A stretch of DNA of 60,000 nt from Membranipora membranacea (Eukaryota; Bryozoa; Gymnolaemata; Cheilostomatida; Membraniporidae), in contig OU612068.1 of NCBI GenBank assembly GCA_914767715.1, positions 9,178,001 to 9,238,000 on the forward strand, written 5' to 3'. Of this stretch, positions 1 to 12,644 are shown piece after piece. How positions within the stretch are numbered: position 1 is the first letter of the stretch; the number at the start of each line of letters is the position of its first letter. The translations under genes and the position numbers were made by a program. A model generated the notes under the pieces. The model searched no databases. It saw nothing but the letters and a program-made list of their open reading frames with translations, and was not told where the DNA came from.

Positions 1-261
1 ATATTCATTATGGTAATTGCTTTCGATTCCATACCGATTATTTGTTTGAAATTGAATTTTTGAATTTGTTGCATTTGAATATCTGGCAGAAAGCATGGAG
101 AATTAATGTGGTTAAACTCATATCGATTTCTTAAAATCTGTTTTCCATGTGATGAAAATTGCAATAAAATTTAGCACTGCCCACACGGCAGCCAGCTTTG
201 TGAATGAGACCTAACACATTTTTCCCACTTTCTCTAGTTATACATAATCCAATCCAGTCTA

Positions 262-265
262 TATC

Positions 266-288
<23 letters not shown>
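262..288. repeat. (TA)n microsatellite
   Basis: An alternating TA run lies inside the left-most MYRF intron. The rest of 1-545 shows no exon that I can support and is read as intron. Confidence 0.9.
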
Positions 289-296
<8 letters not shown>

Positions 297-545
297 TCAA
301 CTTTTTACTAGTGTTCTGACTTACCGTTACTGCAAAATAAATCTTCATCGAAAAATGCCATCAAAAAAACTCCAACAAGCCTTCCCTTATATTAGAGAAG
401 TGTTTAAAAAAAACAAACAAGAACCGCAGCCTTCCTCGACCGGAGATCCACACAACTATGATAGATATATAGAGAGACATGCAGTATTTATAAATTCTAC
501 TCCAACCATCAGGTGGATGAATAATGTAATTACAGACTATCTTAC

Positions 546-3500
546 CAGGTTCCTGTTTGACTTGCTGTAACTGTTGCTGATGTAATAGCTCTGCAGACAT
601 AGGCGGAGAATCAGCCTGATATTTCCTCTTTTTGTGGGTGGGTGGGAATGGGGAATGTGTTTCTGGGCTACAAAAAAAATGAAAAATATATGAGTTTTCA
701 GAAACTTCCCCTTGTTTTACAAAGCCAGCCGAATATAACATTCTGGGTTTGACGCAGAAAATTGTATCAGTGGTTACAAACTAACTCATATTCCAGTTCA
801 TAAAAACCACAATTATTGGCAAAAAGTTATTTTTAATTTTTTATGTTGATAGTCAGCGATAAGCCGGAATATTGAGGTAAATTATGACAAAAAAATCATG
901 TATTGTTATTTCCTTTGCTGCCAGGACCAACCAATCATATCACCGTCAGCATGAAGACTCTTCCAACATAAATTAACCTGTCTACACTTATTAGGTGGCA
1001 GGTCTATCTTACCTCAAATTTACGGAGCCAGTGCCACTAACAACTTAATTTGTTACTTGACATTAATTGCAAAACTTATCTTACTCCCAAAAACCATAGT
1101 TCAATCAAAATTCTATTACCATTCATTCAGCCAAAGTAACCCATAATAATGATTAATCGAAATTAATTGAAGAAAATAAGACATTTACTGCGCGTGATAA
1201 AAATATACTGAAGATTTTCGTTTCTAAAGGCCTTATTCTCCCATCTCATTATTATTTTTGTGCGAGTATTATATATATTTTTCTTTTTTGTTTATGTCAA
1301 AAAGTTATTTATTATTATTTACATTTGTTTATAACATACTTATATATGAAAACCTCAATAAAAATGTGTAATAATAAAAAAAAATTATCTTACTTGTAAT
1401 GTTGTGGAGGTATGGCATCCTCGGACATCATCTGTGGCAGGGCGGCTCTCTGTAGATGCATAGGTGGGATAAGTCCTCCGTTCTGTAGTACAGCCTGCCA
1501 CAAGATATCATTATTTATACATGCAGTTAAACATATTTGGCTGAGAAAACAATACTTGGTCGCTATTCAACAATTTAAATTCAGAGCAGACAAGATCCTT
1601 TGCCAAATCAGAGCAATACTTTTTGTAATAAGAATTTTAAAGCCGAAATTTGGGCAAAATAATCTAAGACGGTAAAACTTTAATTTCATAATCTTTTAGG
1701 ACCAAATTAAACAGTGAAATCATCTTCAAAAAATGTATTTCTTTTCCTTTTATCTTATTTTTAGTTTTGAGTACCACTTTTTGAATGTCCTCAAAATTGA
1801 ATTGCAAAATATAAGAACGAAATTTCCATATGAGCTATGATGCAGGGGTGAGTTCTGTAGATGGTACAAAACCTAGGTACAGCTATAACATTTGGGGATT
1901 AGTAAGTGCAATGATATCGGATTATTGTAAATGTCGTGTGGTATTTAAATGGTCACAGAAAGATATCTATTGCCCATCACTCTGTGGTTTGGTGATTTTT
2001 TAATCCCATGCTTGCTCAATTTGCTTATTCAGAAAAATGGTTAAAATAGGGAACCTGGTGTAAATTGAGTTTTGAATCATATATGATTATCTGTGTAGAC
2101 AAACAAAACCTGCACTGGCACATCATACAGCGTTCTCTTTAACCTGACTCCATGTGCCTTGTTTTAAGGACTGGAAATCAGTCAATTTCATTCCCGATTG
2201 GAATTAGTGGCCAATGTTTTCTTTGAAGGTAAATAATTTGGTAAAACATAATTTTTTTGTCATTTCTTCATACATTATATTGTAGGCACCCAAAGTCACT
2301 TCTGATCTCAGTAAAACAGTCTTGCCTGATTTCCCTATCACCAAAACTAATGAAATGAGTATTTTAGTATTTCTCCCGATGAGAGCTTGATCTGAATGGA
2401 ATTTGTAAAAAAAAACCTCTGAAATGATAACAGTGAGACATGTTGCAAAGTCTCCGGAAAATTGTCAATCCGTTAAATCTGTAATGAGTGGGTAGATAAT
2501 CATCATATGGACCCTGATCTATTAATTGCTTAGGGGTATAGATTGTATCATAAGAGAAAATATATTTGATTAAATTCAGTGTAGATGAATGATCACCGAT
2601 GACTTGGCATCTTTCTCAGAGAGAGAGGGCATACACAAATATTAACAGTTCTCTGAACAGATTAATCAGATTAGCCCTACAACCAATTTGCATATTTCTT
2701 TTTAAATGCTACTCTTAGGTACCTGTTGTTGCAAATGCAGTTGGATTTGCCTATCATGCAGCTGTTGCATTTGCTGTTGATGTTGTAATTGTTGCTGTTG
2801 CAGCAGCACATGGTTGTGTAGCTGTTGCTGTTGATTCATCGCTGGTTCAAAAGTACGGACTGGGTCTGGTGACGCCCCGCTTTGATATCCGCTGTGACTA
2901 GAGCTCTCTGCAATAGCAGAAAGAAACAAAACAATTATATTTCCATTATAGATCTGCCGTGAGGAGTGGTCTTAAAAAAATCAGGAGTCAACAGCCAAAT
3001 GGTAGCCTTGTCACCTGGCTACAAAGAAAGTAGCCGGGTGACAAAGCTAGCCAAATGGTGTAAGGGACATTATTTCTTGTGTGACACCTAAAAGATACCA
3101 AGCCCTCCGACTTCAAACATAATACTGCCATTTCTCATTCTTCATCCGTATTTGGGTCAATAAATGCTTCCAGAACTACGATAAATCACAGCAATGATGT
3201 TACTGTGAGTGATGGTTAAGAGAAGATCAAAGATGTGTAGTGTTGAGAACTTGAGCTATGGGGGCGACTTGTCTATTTTAGGAGTGATTTACACGACATC
3301 TTAGTAGAGTTAATATGAGAAGGGTGCCTAAAGTCTGCACATTCTTTTGGGCGATTGTACACGTAATGGCTTTTCATTCAACACTTTCATAACAGCCGCT
3401 ACGAAAAATAATATGACTGAAACTTTTTGATGAAAGTTGATCCTAAATGAAATCAATCCTTTCTCTTTCTAAATTCAATAGAGCCTAAATTCCAATTTAT

Positions 3501-6500
3501 TGAAGTAACTAAAAAATAAACTCTTGAGCCAACAGTGTCGTTACGTTATATTACCTGACACAGCACTTTGGGCAGAAGGAGACAGCATACGATTGTTAAT
3601 ATTACTTTCAGGTGAGAAAGCCTCTGATCCAGAGTAAGGAGGGCTGTCTGGTAGTCTGTAATAAATATAAACATCAAAAAGATAATAAGGAAACTGCCCT
3701 GTCGTGTGAGTACATTACTACTAGATACAAACAGAATGAACTTTATAATACTGTTTTATAACTCCAGTAATAGCTGTAACATGAATAAAAAAAAGTGTCA
3801 ATATCTGCTCAGCTATAAAATACACATCGTTAACAGATCAGTCAATCAGGTATCGACCCTTAATCCGCGCCAGTTGACCATCTGATGGAAAAAAGATGTG
3901 ACACATTTAGAGGTTTACTTAGTGATATGGCTAATTTCCACATTAACAAGGGTGTGAGAGACCGTACCAGCCTCGGCTACGTACTGTCACAGTGTAAATG
4001 TATTAGCAAATCAATATGCAGCTATCGCGGCGTAATAATTTGGCAGGGAACCGCAAACAAAAGCGAAAAAAAAAAAATCATTGTACTCTTCATGCACGTA
4101 TGCAGTCTGTGTCATAGCAGATCCATGCCATCCTCTATATCTAGGTTAAGGAAATAATAATGAGACAATATAATAGATCTCAGATCCCAATCTTAGAAAG
4201 TCTCTAGGGCCCCTAGTAGCATACTATACTTACGTGTGGTTTTGTAGTTTAGTATCCTGAACAGGTCGAGGAAGCTGAGGTGAATTTTTAGCCTGCTGGT
4301 TTAGTAACTCCTCCGGCAGCTCAGTATTATCATTATCGAACAACTCTGTCAGCACGTCCAGTGCGTCGTTATCGTAAGCCAAGTCTGTCCGATCACCTAA
4401 TCACATATACACAAAAAGGTAAACCTCACCGTATACATAGAACTTTGTGCTCCAAAAAGTTGTAGCTTGTGCCGCCAAAGTAAAAGTTCCATTATCTTAT
4501 GTCCATAACACCACATTTATGCTAAAGGCAGGGGGAAGAGAATGAATGTTATGTGGAATTACAATAAGATCCCAGGTTAAAGTCCCCAAGTCCTGAATGA
4601 GCAATCCAGGTCCATGAACCGTTGGTGAGGTACAGAATAATAGACTTAATAATATTATTAAGTCTCTGGTTACAGAATAATAGAGGAATGTTGCAAGGAA
4701 TGAAGAGAGAGGAATCAGACAAGACAAAAGAGCATGATTCCGGGTGAAGCTGCGATGTTTAAGTGATAGCCGCCTCCGTTTAAACTTTGTCTGCTAAAAA
4801 TAATTAATGTCAAAGTGAGAAAGTCATCGACCTTCATGACAACTTATCCAGACTGCAGTGTAAGTGACGTAATTTATGTTAATAACTAATGTGGAGATGG
4901 CAGCAAAATGGCCATATACGATCAGTAGATGGAATAAGGCGAGGAGCTCTAAAGTCAGGAAAGCAATGTTGAAACCTGGTGAGATGACGATAAAAGTAAC
5001 ACACAAGTAAAAACACACAAAGTAACCTGTAAATCGATACGATGAATAACTCGGCATCAATAAGATCACAGATTAAAGGCATACCTCTGTGGTTGAGCTT
5101 GTGCTGCTGGAGAGATGAGCTGCCAAATCTAGCGACAGGTAAAATTTCAGCCTTCCAGTGTCCGTTGTCACCCAGATTCATTGTAAGACAAACAGATGTA
5201 AAAAAGTCACTGTCGGTCGAAAAGGAAAGACCCTCTCAGAACGATAGAATTTGTATAATAATCCCAAAACTTTATATAATATTATGCTCCGAATTTACTC
5301 CACCGCAAGCAACCGTTGCTCTGTACAGTTCAATTAAGTCCAATACGTATTACTCAACAGTTTGTCGGGTGCTCTGTTGGCGGCGCACTACACAGCTCGA
5401 TGATTTCAGCACACAATTATTCAACCGTCCCGCAGCTGAGCTGTATTGGAATTGAACTGTTTCTTCATTAACACCACGCTTTGATATCTACAGAACCTGA
5501 CAGTACCAACTGGCACCGAGATCACTAAGCGTGGCAACTCACAATTAATGACTTTATGATGGTTAACGGTAACCTTCTATATTTTGCCTACTAGGCGCCT
5601 GATGATTATGTTCCTAAAGTGATTGGAAGTGACGAAAAAAATGAAAAAAGGTATGTAGTTTGTGAAAAAGCCTTTACCGGCAAGAAGTAGAAAACAGCTA
5701 AATTAAAAATTTAGCATTGAAACCAGAGAAAGACTGTGGTCCATAATTTTTGCGGCTTCTTGCTATAAAGTCACAAACCTTGGGCAGATAATCTGCTTGA
5801 TTATGTGTGATCACTGCATAGTTCACACTATATGTAATTCTGAACCTGATTTCAAAGGATAGCGTGAACAATTGTTTCGCAAATGAGCTTGTTGAGAAAT
5901 TGCGCAATTTGTTGAAAATGCCGTCGGGATTTATGTATTGGTCAGTCTTTCAAAACCTCTCAGTGTCGTCCATTTTCTTTAATTTAATATACCAGAGTAG
6001 GTAAGGATTCTTATGTGGTTTTTATGGTCAGGATCATGATTTTGCAAATTAAACTAAGTATGCTTATGTTGACAAAACTCAGCAAAATTAAGGTTTCAAA
6101 GTATTTTGATTTTATCTAATCTGTGATTTTACCCGTATTGATCTTGTCGATACAATCTAAAAATAAATCTCTCACTACAGCACCTGTCATAAGGAGGGGA
6201 TATGGGAGTTGTGCACCCACAAAATAATCTGAATCAGTCACCAATAAGCGGCAAATAAATGGTCCATTATTCTATAAATAGGTGAATACAATAACATTAG
6301 CACTTCTCTGTAAAGGCCTGTGCCAGGTACTTGATTTCCATCGCTCACTGTTTATAAATCTCAGCAACTGCGCAGCCTTGGTGAAGTATAAACTTGCAAT
6401 ATTGGACAGAATGTCAATGACAATACAAATTTCAATGAGTTAAAGCTCTCATTGATCTCATTCGGTACCGTAGTTGATATCAGCACATTGCCCTTGTACA

Positions 6501-9500
6501 GTCTGAAAATATCCCTGGTATGCCAATAGCAATTCAAGATAGTTATCATTATTAGGACAGCTTATTTCCCGAGCAAAGTCCAGTAATGAACAACTATTGA
6601 AGATCACCTTTCCATGATTTTCTTTACCACCTGAGTAGCTAGTTATCATCAGAGGATCTGTTTGCTGATATCGATAAACACCAATTCAGACTTATCATCA
6701 CCCAGTCAAGAGTACTCCTGATACAATATCAATAACAATATCAAAGCTTCAGGAAGTCAAAACCATAATATGAGTTCAATTTTCGCAACCACTTGAAATA
6801 ATGGTTAAAAATCCTCGATTGCACTTGACTGGTCATGTTAAAACAAAGTCCTCTGCCTGACTGAACATTATGTTTATAGGTCTGTGATAGATTTATGTGG
6901 TGAATTAACAGAGCAGGATTAACCAGACCCGACTCAACCGACCCCGGAGATGGTGAGACCAGACCAGAATAACCAGAGTGCTGAAGATGATATAGATTTA
7001 CAGCCAATACTCAAGGCTAAGAAACTGTTCATTACATAGAACAAGGGCTGCAGAAAGTTTACGTGATAATGGACAAAACAAATGAGAGGCCACAAATGAA
7101 CAACATAAGGTCAGCTTTTCTCATTACAATCAGAAATGTTGGTTGACTCTTCACTTCACTGCTTCTACATTATGTTTGCAGAAATGAATGTCAGACATGT
7201 TGCCCTAACTAATGAAGTTACCAGAGCAGCTGCTAAGCTGAAAGGATAGACATTCAGGGGGACAAAACTCCATTACTTCAACTGTTGCAACTGTCCAGAT
7301 TCACACAGTACTGTTGCCAGCATCGACACGTTGAGGCCCTGCTTGTCCCAAGTAGATCCAGGTCACTTGACTGGAGTGCAGTTAACATAATCAATCTGTT
7401 TGAGCCGTTACTCAACTTTAACAACCCAGACATAAAAGGATTAATCAACCTTAATCAACCCTAATCAACCAAAAGTGCTGTAAAAACTACCCTTCTAATC
7501 CGATGAAGATAACATTGACGTTTGTATGACCCAACTATTACACCTTGAGTTAACAGTCTCTCCAATGAAATGGACTGACACATCACAGTAATCCAATCTG
7601 GAGAAATAAGACACTTTAGGAAACAGAAGTAACGATTGGGAAAAACAGCTTTCCCAACAAAGCTTACCTGAGAAAATGAGATCCAGTTTTCTGCTTTTGG
7701 TAGTATAGACCGCGTCGAAGGATAAGAGAACAGGAACAACAAATCAGATTTTATGTACCGCAGTGACACAGCCCTAAAGGTGCTTGCTTACTCACTCACC
7801 AACCATGCAACAAGTGATGTCACTTTTACTGTAGCAAACTTTTGCCCACCATGATTCCTACACTTTGTGACATCAGATTTCAATGTTTTTAATCAGTGAG
7901 CTTTATACGCTACAATGACAATGATTATGCAGTGTTTTTCCACGCATGGCTGATTGGATGAGGGTGAAAAGGATTTTTCAGGCTCAGGTATCATAGCACT
8001 CAGGCCAGAATCGGAGCTTCCATCGATGAATTGACAACCAACCACATGAAACCAGATCAAGAGGAAAAACAATTGCGAAAAAATTAAGAAATTTGGCACC
8101 GGACATTATAGGAGTTGTGCTTTGATGTTATACGCTTCACGGCTCATCGTATTCCATAACCGTAAATGTATAAAAAATGAGTAATTAAAAGTCCCGAACT
8201 TAAAATTGGAACTCCAGGAGGGAAATGACAGTGCGATTTTGCTGGCCAGGCGCGACAGAAAACTAACTGGTGAAACCAAAACAAGAGAGTTAGGACTACT
8301 TCTGAATTCTGGAAAACGTTGGACATATGTAGCCAAGAAATCTAACCAACATTCAAATTTCAAATGCTAGAAAGGCCCCTCAAATAAAAATTTCCCGTTG
8401 CATCATTATATACAGTTCGAACACGAAAGCCATATATCTCAGTTTGACAAAAGCTACTGCTTTTAATATTTCCTCCAATAATTTCCTTCTCTGTGGCCAG
8501 TTGATTCCATACAGTTACAATACACACTCTGAGTCATACACGAGTGAAATGGTGTCTCTCGTTGCGGAAGTAATTAGCTGCTGCCGCCTTATAGCCTCGG
8601 TTTGAAGGCCGTGCTTCATACAGCTCTCATTTTTTGTTCAAATATTATCCTCTCAAGCAGTTTGAACAGTCAGGAGATTATGACGTCGATAATTTGAGTG
8701 CAGAGACAAGGCAAACATTGGTCGGTATTTGATTGTGAGCTTCAAATGGGATGTTTCTAGGCTCAACACTTCATATAACCAACATACTTCTCAACTCCCA
8801 ATACTACCATTTATTGTGATGGGCGAAAATTGTGTACCGTAATCCCTCACCTATAAGTCACCGGACTTATAAGTGAATCACCCCCCTCAGAAAAAATAAA
8901 ATGCTCCAGTTATAAGACACCCCACAGCTATAAGACACCCCACAGCTATAAGACACTCATTACACTCACTACAAATGAACTAAGTAGTTTTGGGAAAAAC
9001 CTGCCCTCAGTGGGTTTCGAACTCACAACTCCATTTATACAAGTCGTGCGCTCTACCACTGAGCTATTCAGCTTCAGTAAAATAAGTTTTGGTCCAATGT
9101 AAATATAAAAATGCTTCAAATGATAGTCCGTCTATATGCTACTCTCTTATAGCCGCCTTCACTTATAAGTGTGCATCTATAGGTGAGGGATTACGGTAAA
9201 TTCATTATAATTATCATATAATGGCCTGAAATTATCATTGAATCATGCATCTTCTTTAACAATAGTTCCAAAATGATGCAAATTAATTACTTGTTTTTTT
9301 CGCAAAGTACAAAAATGTGTAAAAGTTTAATTAACATAAGAGAATCATTACTCTTTGAAAATTAAAATATCCCTGACATCACAATGTAGCTAAATTTAGA
9401 CAATCTGCCGTATGACATGATAATCATCACTAAAAGTTGTTTTGCTAAGGTTTCAAGCAGTTTTGGTTCTTTGCCAATAACGATGATTAATTTCCTCAAT

Positions 9501-11328
9501 ATTTTCACATTAGTGAAGGATAAACGAGAATAAGGCAGAGGCGTAGAAATGCTTGGAAGCGCAACCTCCGTTATATTGGACAATTATCAGGCTTAGCCAA
9601 CCACCTTGGTAAGGGCATGATGTAATTGGTGACATGATGCTGTATTAACGTAAAGAACTATTCACGTGTCTTGAGAAGGACTGAAAAAACAGACCGATCA
9701 TCATCCAGCAAAAGCTGATACTAGTTGAATAAAATTCTAGCTGCTCAATAGCGTATATGAAATTTTAATATTTGCTACAAATTAGAATGCATTAATGGAA
9801 AATTTTCTGTCATATACAGTTTTAAGTGCAACGATCCTAGCCTCACAAGTAGTACATGGCTTGTCAGGTATTCACACATCCGTTAATTTCCTACACTCTA
9901 TTATCACTTCTTCAGGTTCACGCGTTCAGAAAAAAGCTGTTCCCACAGGCAGCCTTGTTTACATAATGCCATGAGCGATGTAACAGCCAATTTTGCCTGG
10001 CTTGGAAACCGATCACGACACCGGCCAAAAACAACCTCAGCCTTATATAGCCATATATCTCACGGTCAGCTGCTGTCTGATTGATAAATTCCACCTATAA
10101 GTGTCATTGAGCAGAGAATGATGTGGCAGTGAATCCTGTAACAGTTCTCTCATCAACCAAGCCCACGTTCCCACCTGAAGGTTACGTTGTGATGTTCGTG
10201 TGTTAAAGGATCCAATTGAGCCCACTTAACTCGCTTAGAAACATAATATTGACTTTGCAATTTTTTGGGAAAGAAGGCACATTTAAAACAGATACTAAGC
10301 CTGCTACAAATCACGAACCAGAATACTCATAGTCAACAATTTATATTCTTCCCAACCAAACCAAGAACGGTCCTGGATCACTAGTCAGAACATCACAAGC
10401 GTGTGAGCAAGATCAATAGTGTGCAGCAAAGGAAGCTTTCACGTCGAAAACCATAAGGCAGTGATTTCTATACATGAATAAGTAGTAACAGAGCATTATA
10501 GCCAGGACTATACTCGTTATGGCCACCACATGAGACTACCCGTAGGCTTGTTAGGGTAAGAGCTGCAATCGATGAATATGAACAGGTACTGAGAATGGCC
10601 TTGGATGTTTTCATCTGGAGCAATATATCGATAATGACTATAGCTTTCTCACAGCGTTGAGACGCTGTGGATGGATGCTGATTGAAAAGTGGAAGGACTA
10701 CACTGTACCAGTTTGATATGAGCCCAAGTTGCTCAGAGGCATCCATCCCACCAGAGGCCCATTTCAGGGTTGAGTTCAGGTTCAGAGTTAGACAGGTGCA
10801 TACATAGTGGATAGATGATAAAGAGAGAAATGATGTCGCTGAATTGAGGGTAAGTGGTAGGTTTTGTCTGGTGAGACCAGGGAGATTCTCAATTCTCCCT
10901 GGTGAGACCAATCCCTTTCCTGAAGTCTGAAGAACATGCGGGAGCATATGACACAGTGGTCTTCTCCTTTACCGGTTCAAACTTATGACTACTGAAAGGG
11001 GATACCTAGTTCCTCGGATTGAGATACTAAATGATGTGTGGTAGTGAAGAAGAGGTAGACATGTTTTAGTTAGTTATTATAAAATGGCCAAGGAGTAGAG
11101 AGCTCCTTTGATAAGATAGGAAAGCCCATCTATTAACATTCAACATGCTGCATTATATAACAGGCGAGGAGGAGGATTAATAACTATAATACATACTATT
11201 TGAAATGTATGTATCATTATATATATAAGATTAGACTCACTTCTTACTTATACTACTTACTAACAATAAAACTTACCAAGATTGGCTTCCACCACTTGGG
11301 CATCATACAGATACTGCTGTTGATCCAT
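546..11328 (-). CDS. MYRF: Myelin regulatory factor homologue, N-terminal part (runs off the left edge)
   Basis: MYRF proteins are membrane-anchored transcription factors that self-cleave and release an N-terminal, DNA-binding fragment to the nucleus. Coding exons, in order of transcription: 11277-11328, 4234-4396, 3555-3655, 2723-2907, 1394-1494 and 546-667. All have GT-AG borders and compatible phases, giving about 241 residues. The start is MDQQQYLYDAQ. Then come an acidic stretch (DALDVLTELFDNDNTELPEE), the family hallmark LPDSPPYSGSEAFSP, a glutamine-rich block, and a basic HKKRKYQADSPP next to VKQEP. The same order, PDSPP-GSEAYSP then KKRK then KQEPG, is known from the proline-rich activation region of vertebrate MYRF. 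The Ndt80-type DNA-binding domain, the peptidase-type chaperone domain and the membrane anchor should lie to the left of position 1. The 5'UTR is spliced: an acceptor just before 11409 leads into 11329-11409. I recognised the family from these motifs only; the diagnostic DNA-binding domain is not in view. Confidence 0.82.
4631..4683. repeat. Perfect 22-bp palindrome between 13-bp direct repeats
   Basis: Positions 4643-4664 read the same on both strands (GACTTAATAAT and its complement). The sequence TACAGAATAATAG occurs at 4631-4643 and again at 4671-4683, on either side. The pattern resembles a tiny insertion with target duplication or a replication-slippage product. It lies in the intron between MYRF exon 1B and the 4234-4396 exon. 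Confidence 0.7.
5085..5181 (-). CDS. MYRF: Alternative first coding exon of the MYRF homologue
   Basis: An ATG at 5181 opens a frame of 32 codons (MNLGDNGHWKAEILPVARFG and on) that ends at a clean GTATGC donor after 5085, in phase 1. The next MYRF exon (acceptor before 4396) begins in exactly the phase needed, giving ...HRGDRTDLAYDN. This would replace the 17 residues encoded by 11277-11328. It is inferred to be an alternative promoter or first exon about 6 kb downstream of the other one. Chance phase agreement cannot be excluded without transcripts. Confidence 0.5.
5182..8834. other. MYRF first-intron sequence, no further gene seen
   Basis: This lies between the two alternative MYRF first exons. 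The only long frames (for example 5042-5455 plus) are shadows or chance frames without family resemblance or splice support. If exon 1B is real, its promoter should lie just right of 5181. Confidence 0.5.
8835..9198. mobile_element. Short TIR element (MITE-like) carrying a tRNA relic
   Basis: The 21-bp ends match perfectly as inverted repeats: 8835-8855 begins TACCGTAATCCCTCACC and 9178-9198 is its reverse complement. Reading the outer TA as target duplication leaves termini CCGTAATCCC, the pattern of Tc1/mariner-type non-autonomous elements. Inside are two to three tandem copies of an 18-base unit (TAAGACACCCCACAGCTA, about 8922-8965), a degenerate tRNA-like segment, and subterminal ACTTATAAGT-type repeats. 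There is no coding capacity. It lies in the long MYRF intron. Confidence 0.8.
9003..9073 (-). tRNA. Degenerate tRNA-like segment (pseudo-tRNA)
   Basis: On the minus strand an A box (TAGCTCAGTGG, 9056-9066) and a B box-like GAGTTCGAAACC (about 9011-9022) are spaced as in a tRNA. A CTTGTAT anticodon-loop-like stretch suggests a former Thr(TGT) tRNA. The acceptor and anticodon stems do not pair properly, so this is called a relic inside the TIR element and not a working gene. Confidence 0.5.
9199..11276. other. Rest of the long MYRF intron
   Basis: No exon is supported here. The only structure noted is a small hairpin (CCAGGGAGA at 10877-10885 with TCTCCCTGG at 10894-10902) inside direct GGTGAGACCA repeats. 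Confidence 0.4.
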
Positions 11329-11409
11329 AATTAGTTACAAAGCAGCTTAGTTCATCATCCAATGACTCACACTGTTCTATCCTTGGTAAAGTATTCTCAG
11401 TACAAAATC
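11329..11409 (-). other. Spliced 5'UTR segment of the MYRF homologue
   Basis: The minus strand shows a T-rich tract and AG acceptor immediately before 11409. From there about 80 non-coding bases lead to the ATG at 11328. An upstream non-coding exon must therefore exist further right; I could not place it. Confidence 0.5.
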
Positions 11410-12644
11410 CTAAAAAAAGGGGTAAGTGATTTTGTTTACAAATTAAAAAGTACCTGTAAAATCAACTTGTGAGCACTTGTTGACGCAATTGGGTGTATCC
11501 TGCAAAAAAGTTACACCCAGAGAGGGTAAACATGCAGAAATCTTAGAGAACTGAGGCTAACTAATTCATTTAGCAGACCAACATAAATGAGCGGACAACT
11601 CTGTATTATTGCAACTAATTATTAGGGGAGTGTCGGTAGCTTACGTCATTGGTCCAAAATAACAAAAATTGGGCCGCTGAGACAAGACTCAGTGCTTGAG
11701 GAATTTCCTTAGCTAGTGCTCATCTAGTGGTAGCATATGAAAACTCAAGCAATAATATATTTTTAGATCTATAGTTGATCAGCACATGCTTGCTACCCCA
11801 GTAAATCATCAAGTTCTCCCAAATATAATTTTATTGCGTTGCATACATTTCTGTATTCTGATTTCATCTTTATGCAACGCTAAACAAATTCCAGTTCCAG
11901 ATTATTAGTTGATGCACCACATAGTCGTACAAGTAAGCACCTAAATACAACCATCATATTTGTCTAAATTTGAGAACTTCATATCCTAATGAAGTGATTA
12001 TGCCAAAAATAATGGTAGCAACAGCTTACTATTCATCAGCCAGATACAAAACACAATAGGATAACGATCAACCTATTGGAGAGATGATGGTCGCGACATT
12101 TGGGATGAATTCAAAATATTACAGCATTGTCGGTGAAATCTTTTCCACCAGGGGGCATATTATTTCATATCCGATCCCCTACCTGTTACCCAGACTCAGG
12201 ATATACATACATATAACGACACAATTAGGTCAATAGTGATAAGATTTTATTCCAGAGGACTCTTGAAATATCAGGCGTTCTTCTAGAAATCACATATCAC
12301 ACTGACTGTTAGCAGCAAGAACGTAAGTTTACTTTAAACTATTTTGAACTGCAAGTATTCATAAGATACGCTGGGTATGTGTATCTTTTTAGTGTTATAT
12401 TCAGGATACATAGTACATCATCCTCACAAATACCATTTTGAGATAGAAATTACAGACTACACGAATCTTTTTCATTTTTTTCCTTTTACATCTTTTCATG
12501 TCATATTCTAATAATCTCCACTAAGGTCATTTTTACTCAACAATGTGAGCATTTATTTTTACCAAAGGCATCATATGGTAGCAAAAGATTAGCTCAGCTT
12601 AACTTTAATTCTCAGCTAGTTTGTTCATGTCATTAAACTGTAAT
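11410..12644. other. Region upstream of MYRF, no gene seen
   Basis: No reading frame with family resemblance appears on either strand. It should contain the distal MYRF promoter and a non-coding first exon, which I cannot place. Confidence 0.35.

Noticed and set aside
5042-5455. 137-codon plus-strand open frame
   Set aside because: It overlaps the opposite-strand MYRF exon 1B, has no family motif and no splice support.
8922-8965. CRISPR-like array of 18-base repeats
   Set aside because: Only two to three contiguous tandem units without spacers, inside a eukaryotic TIR element.
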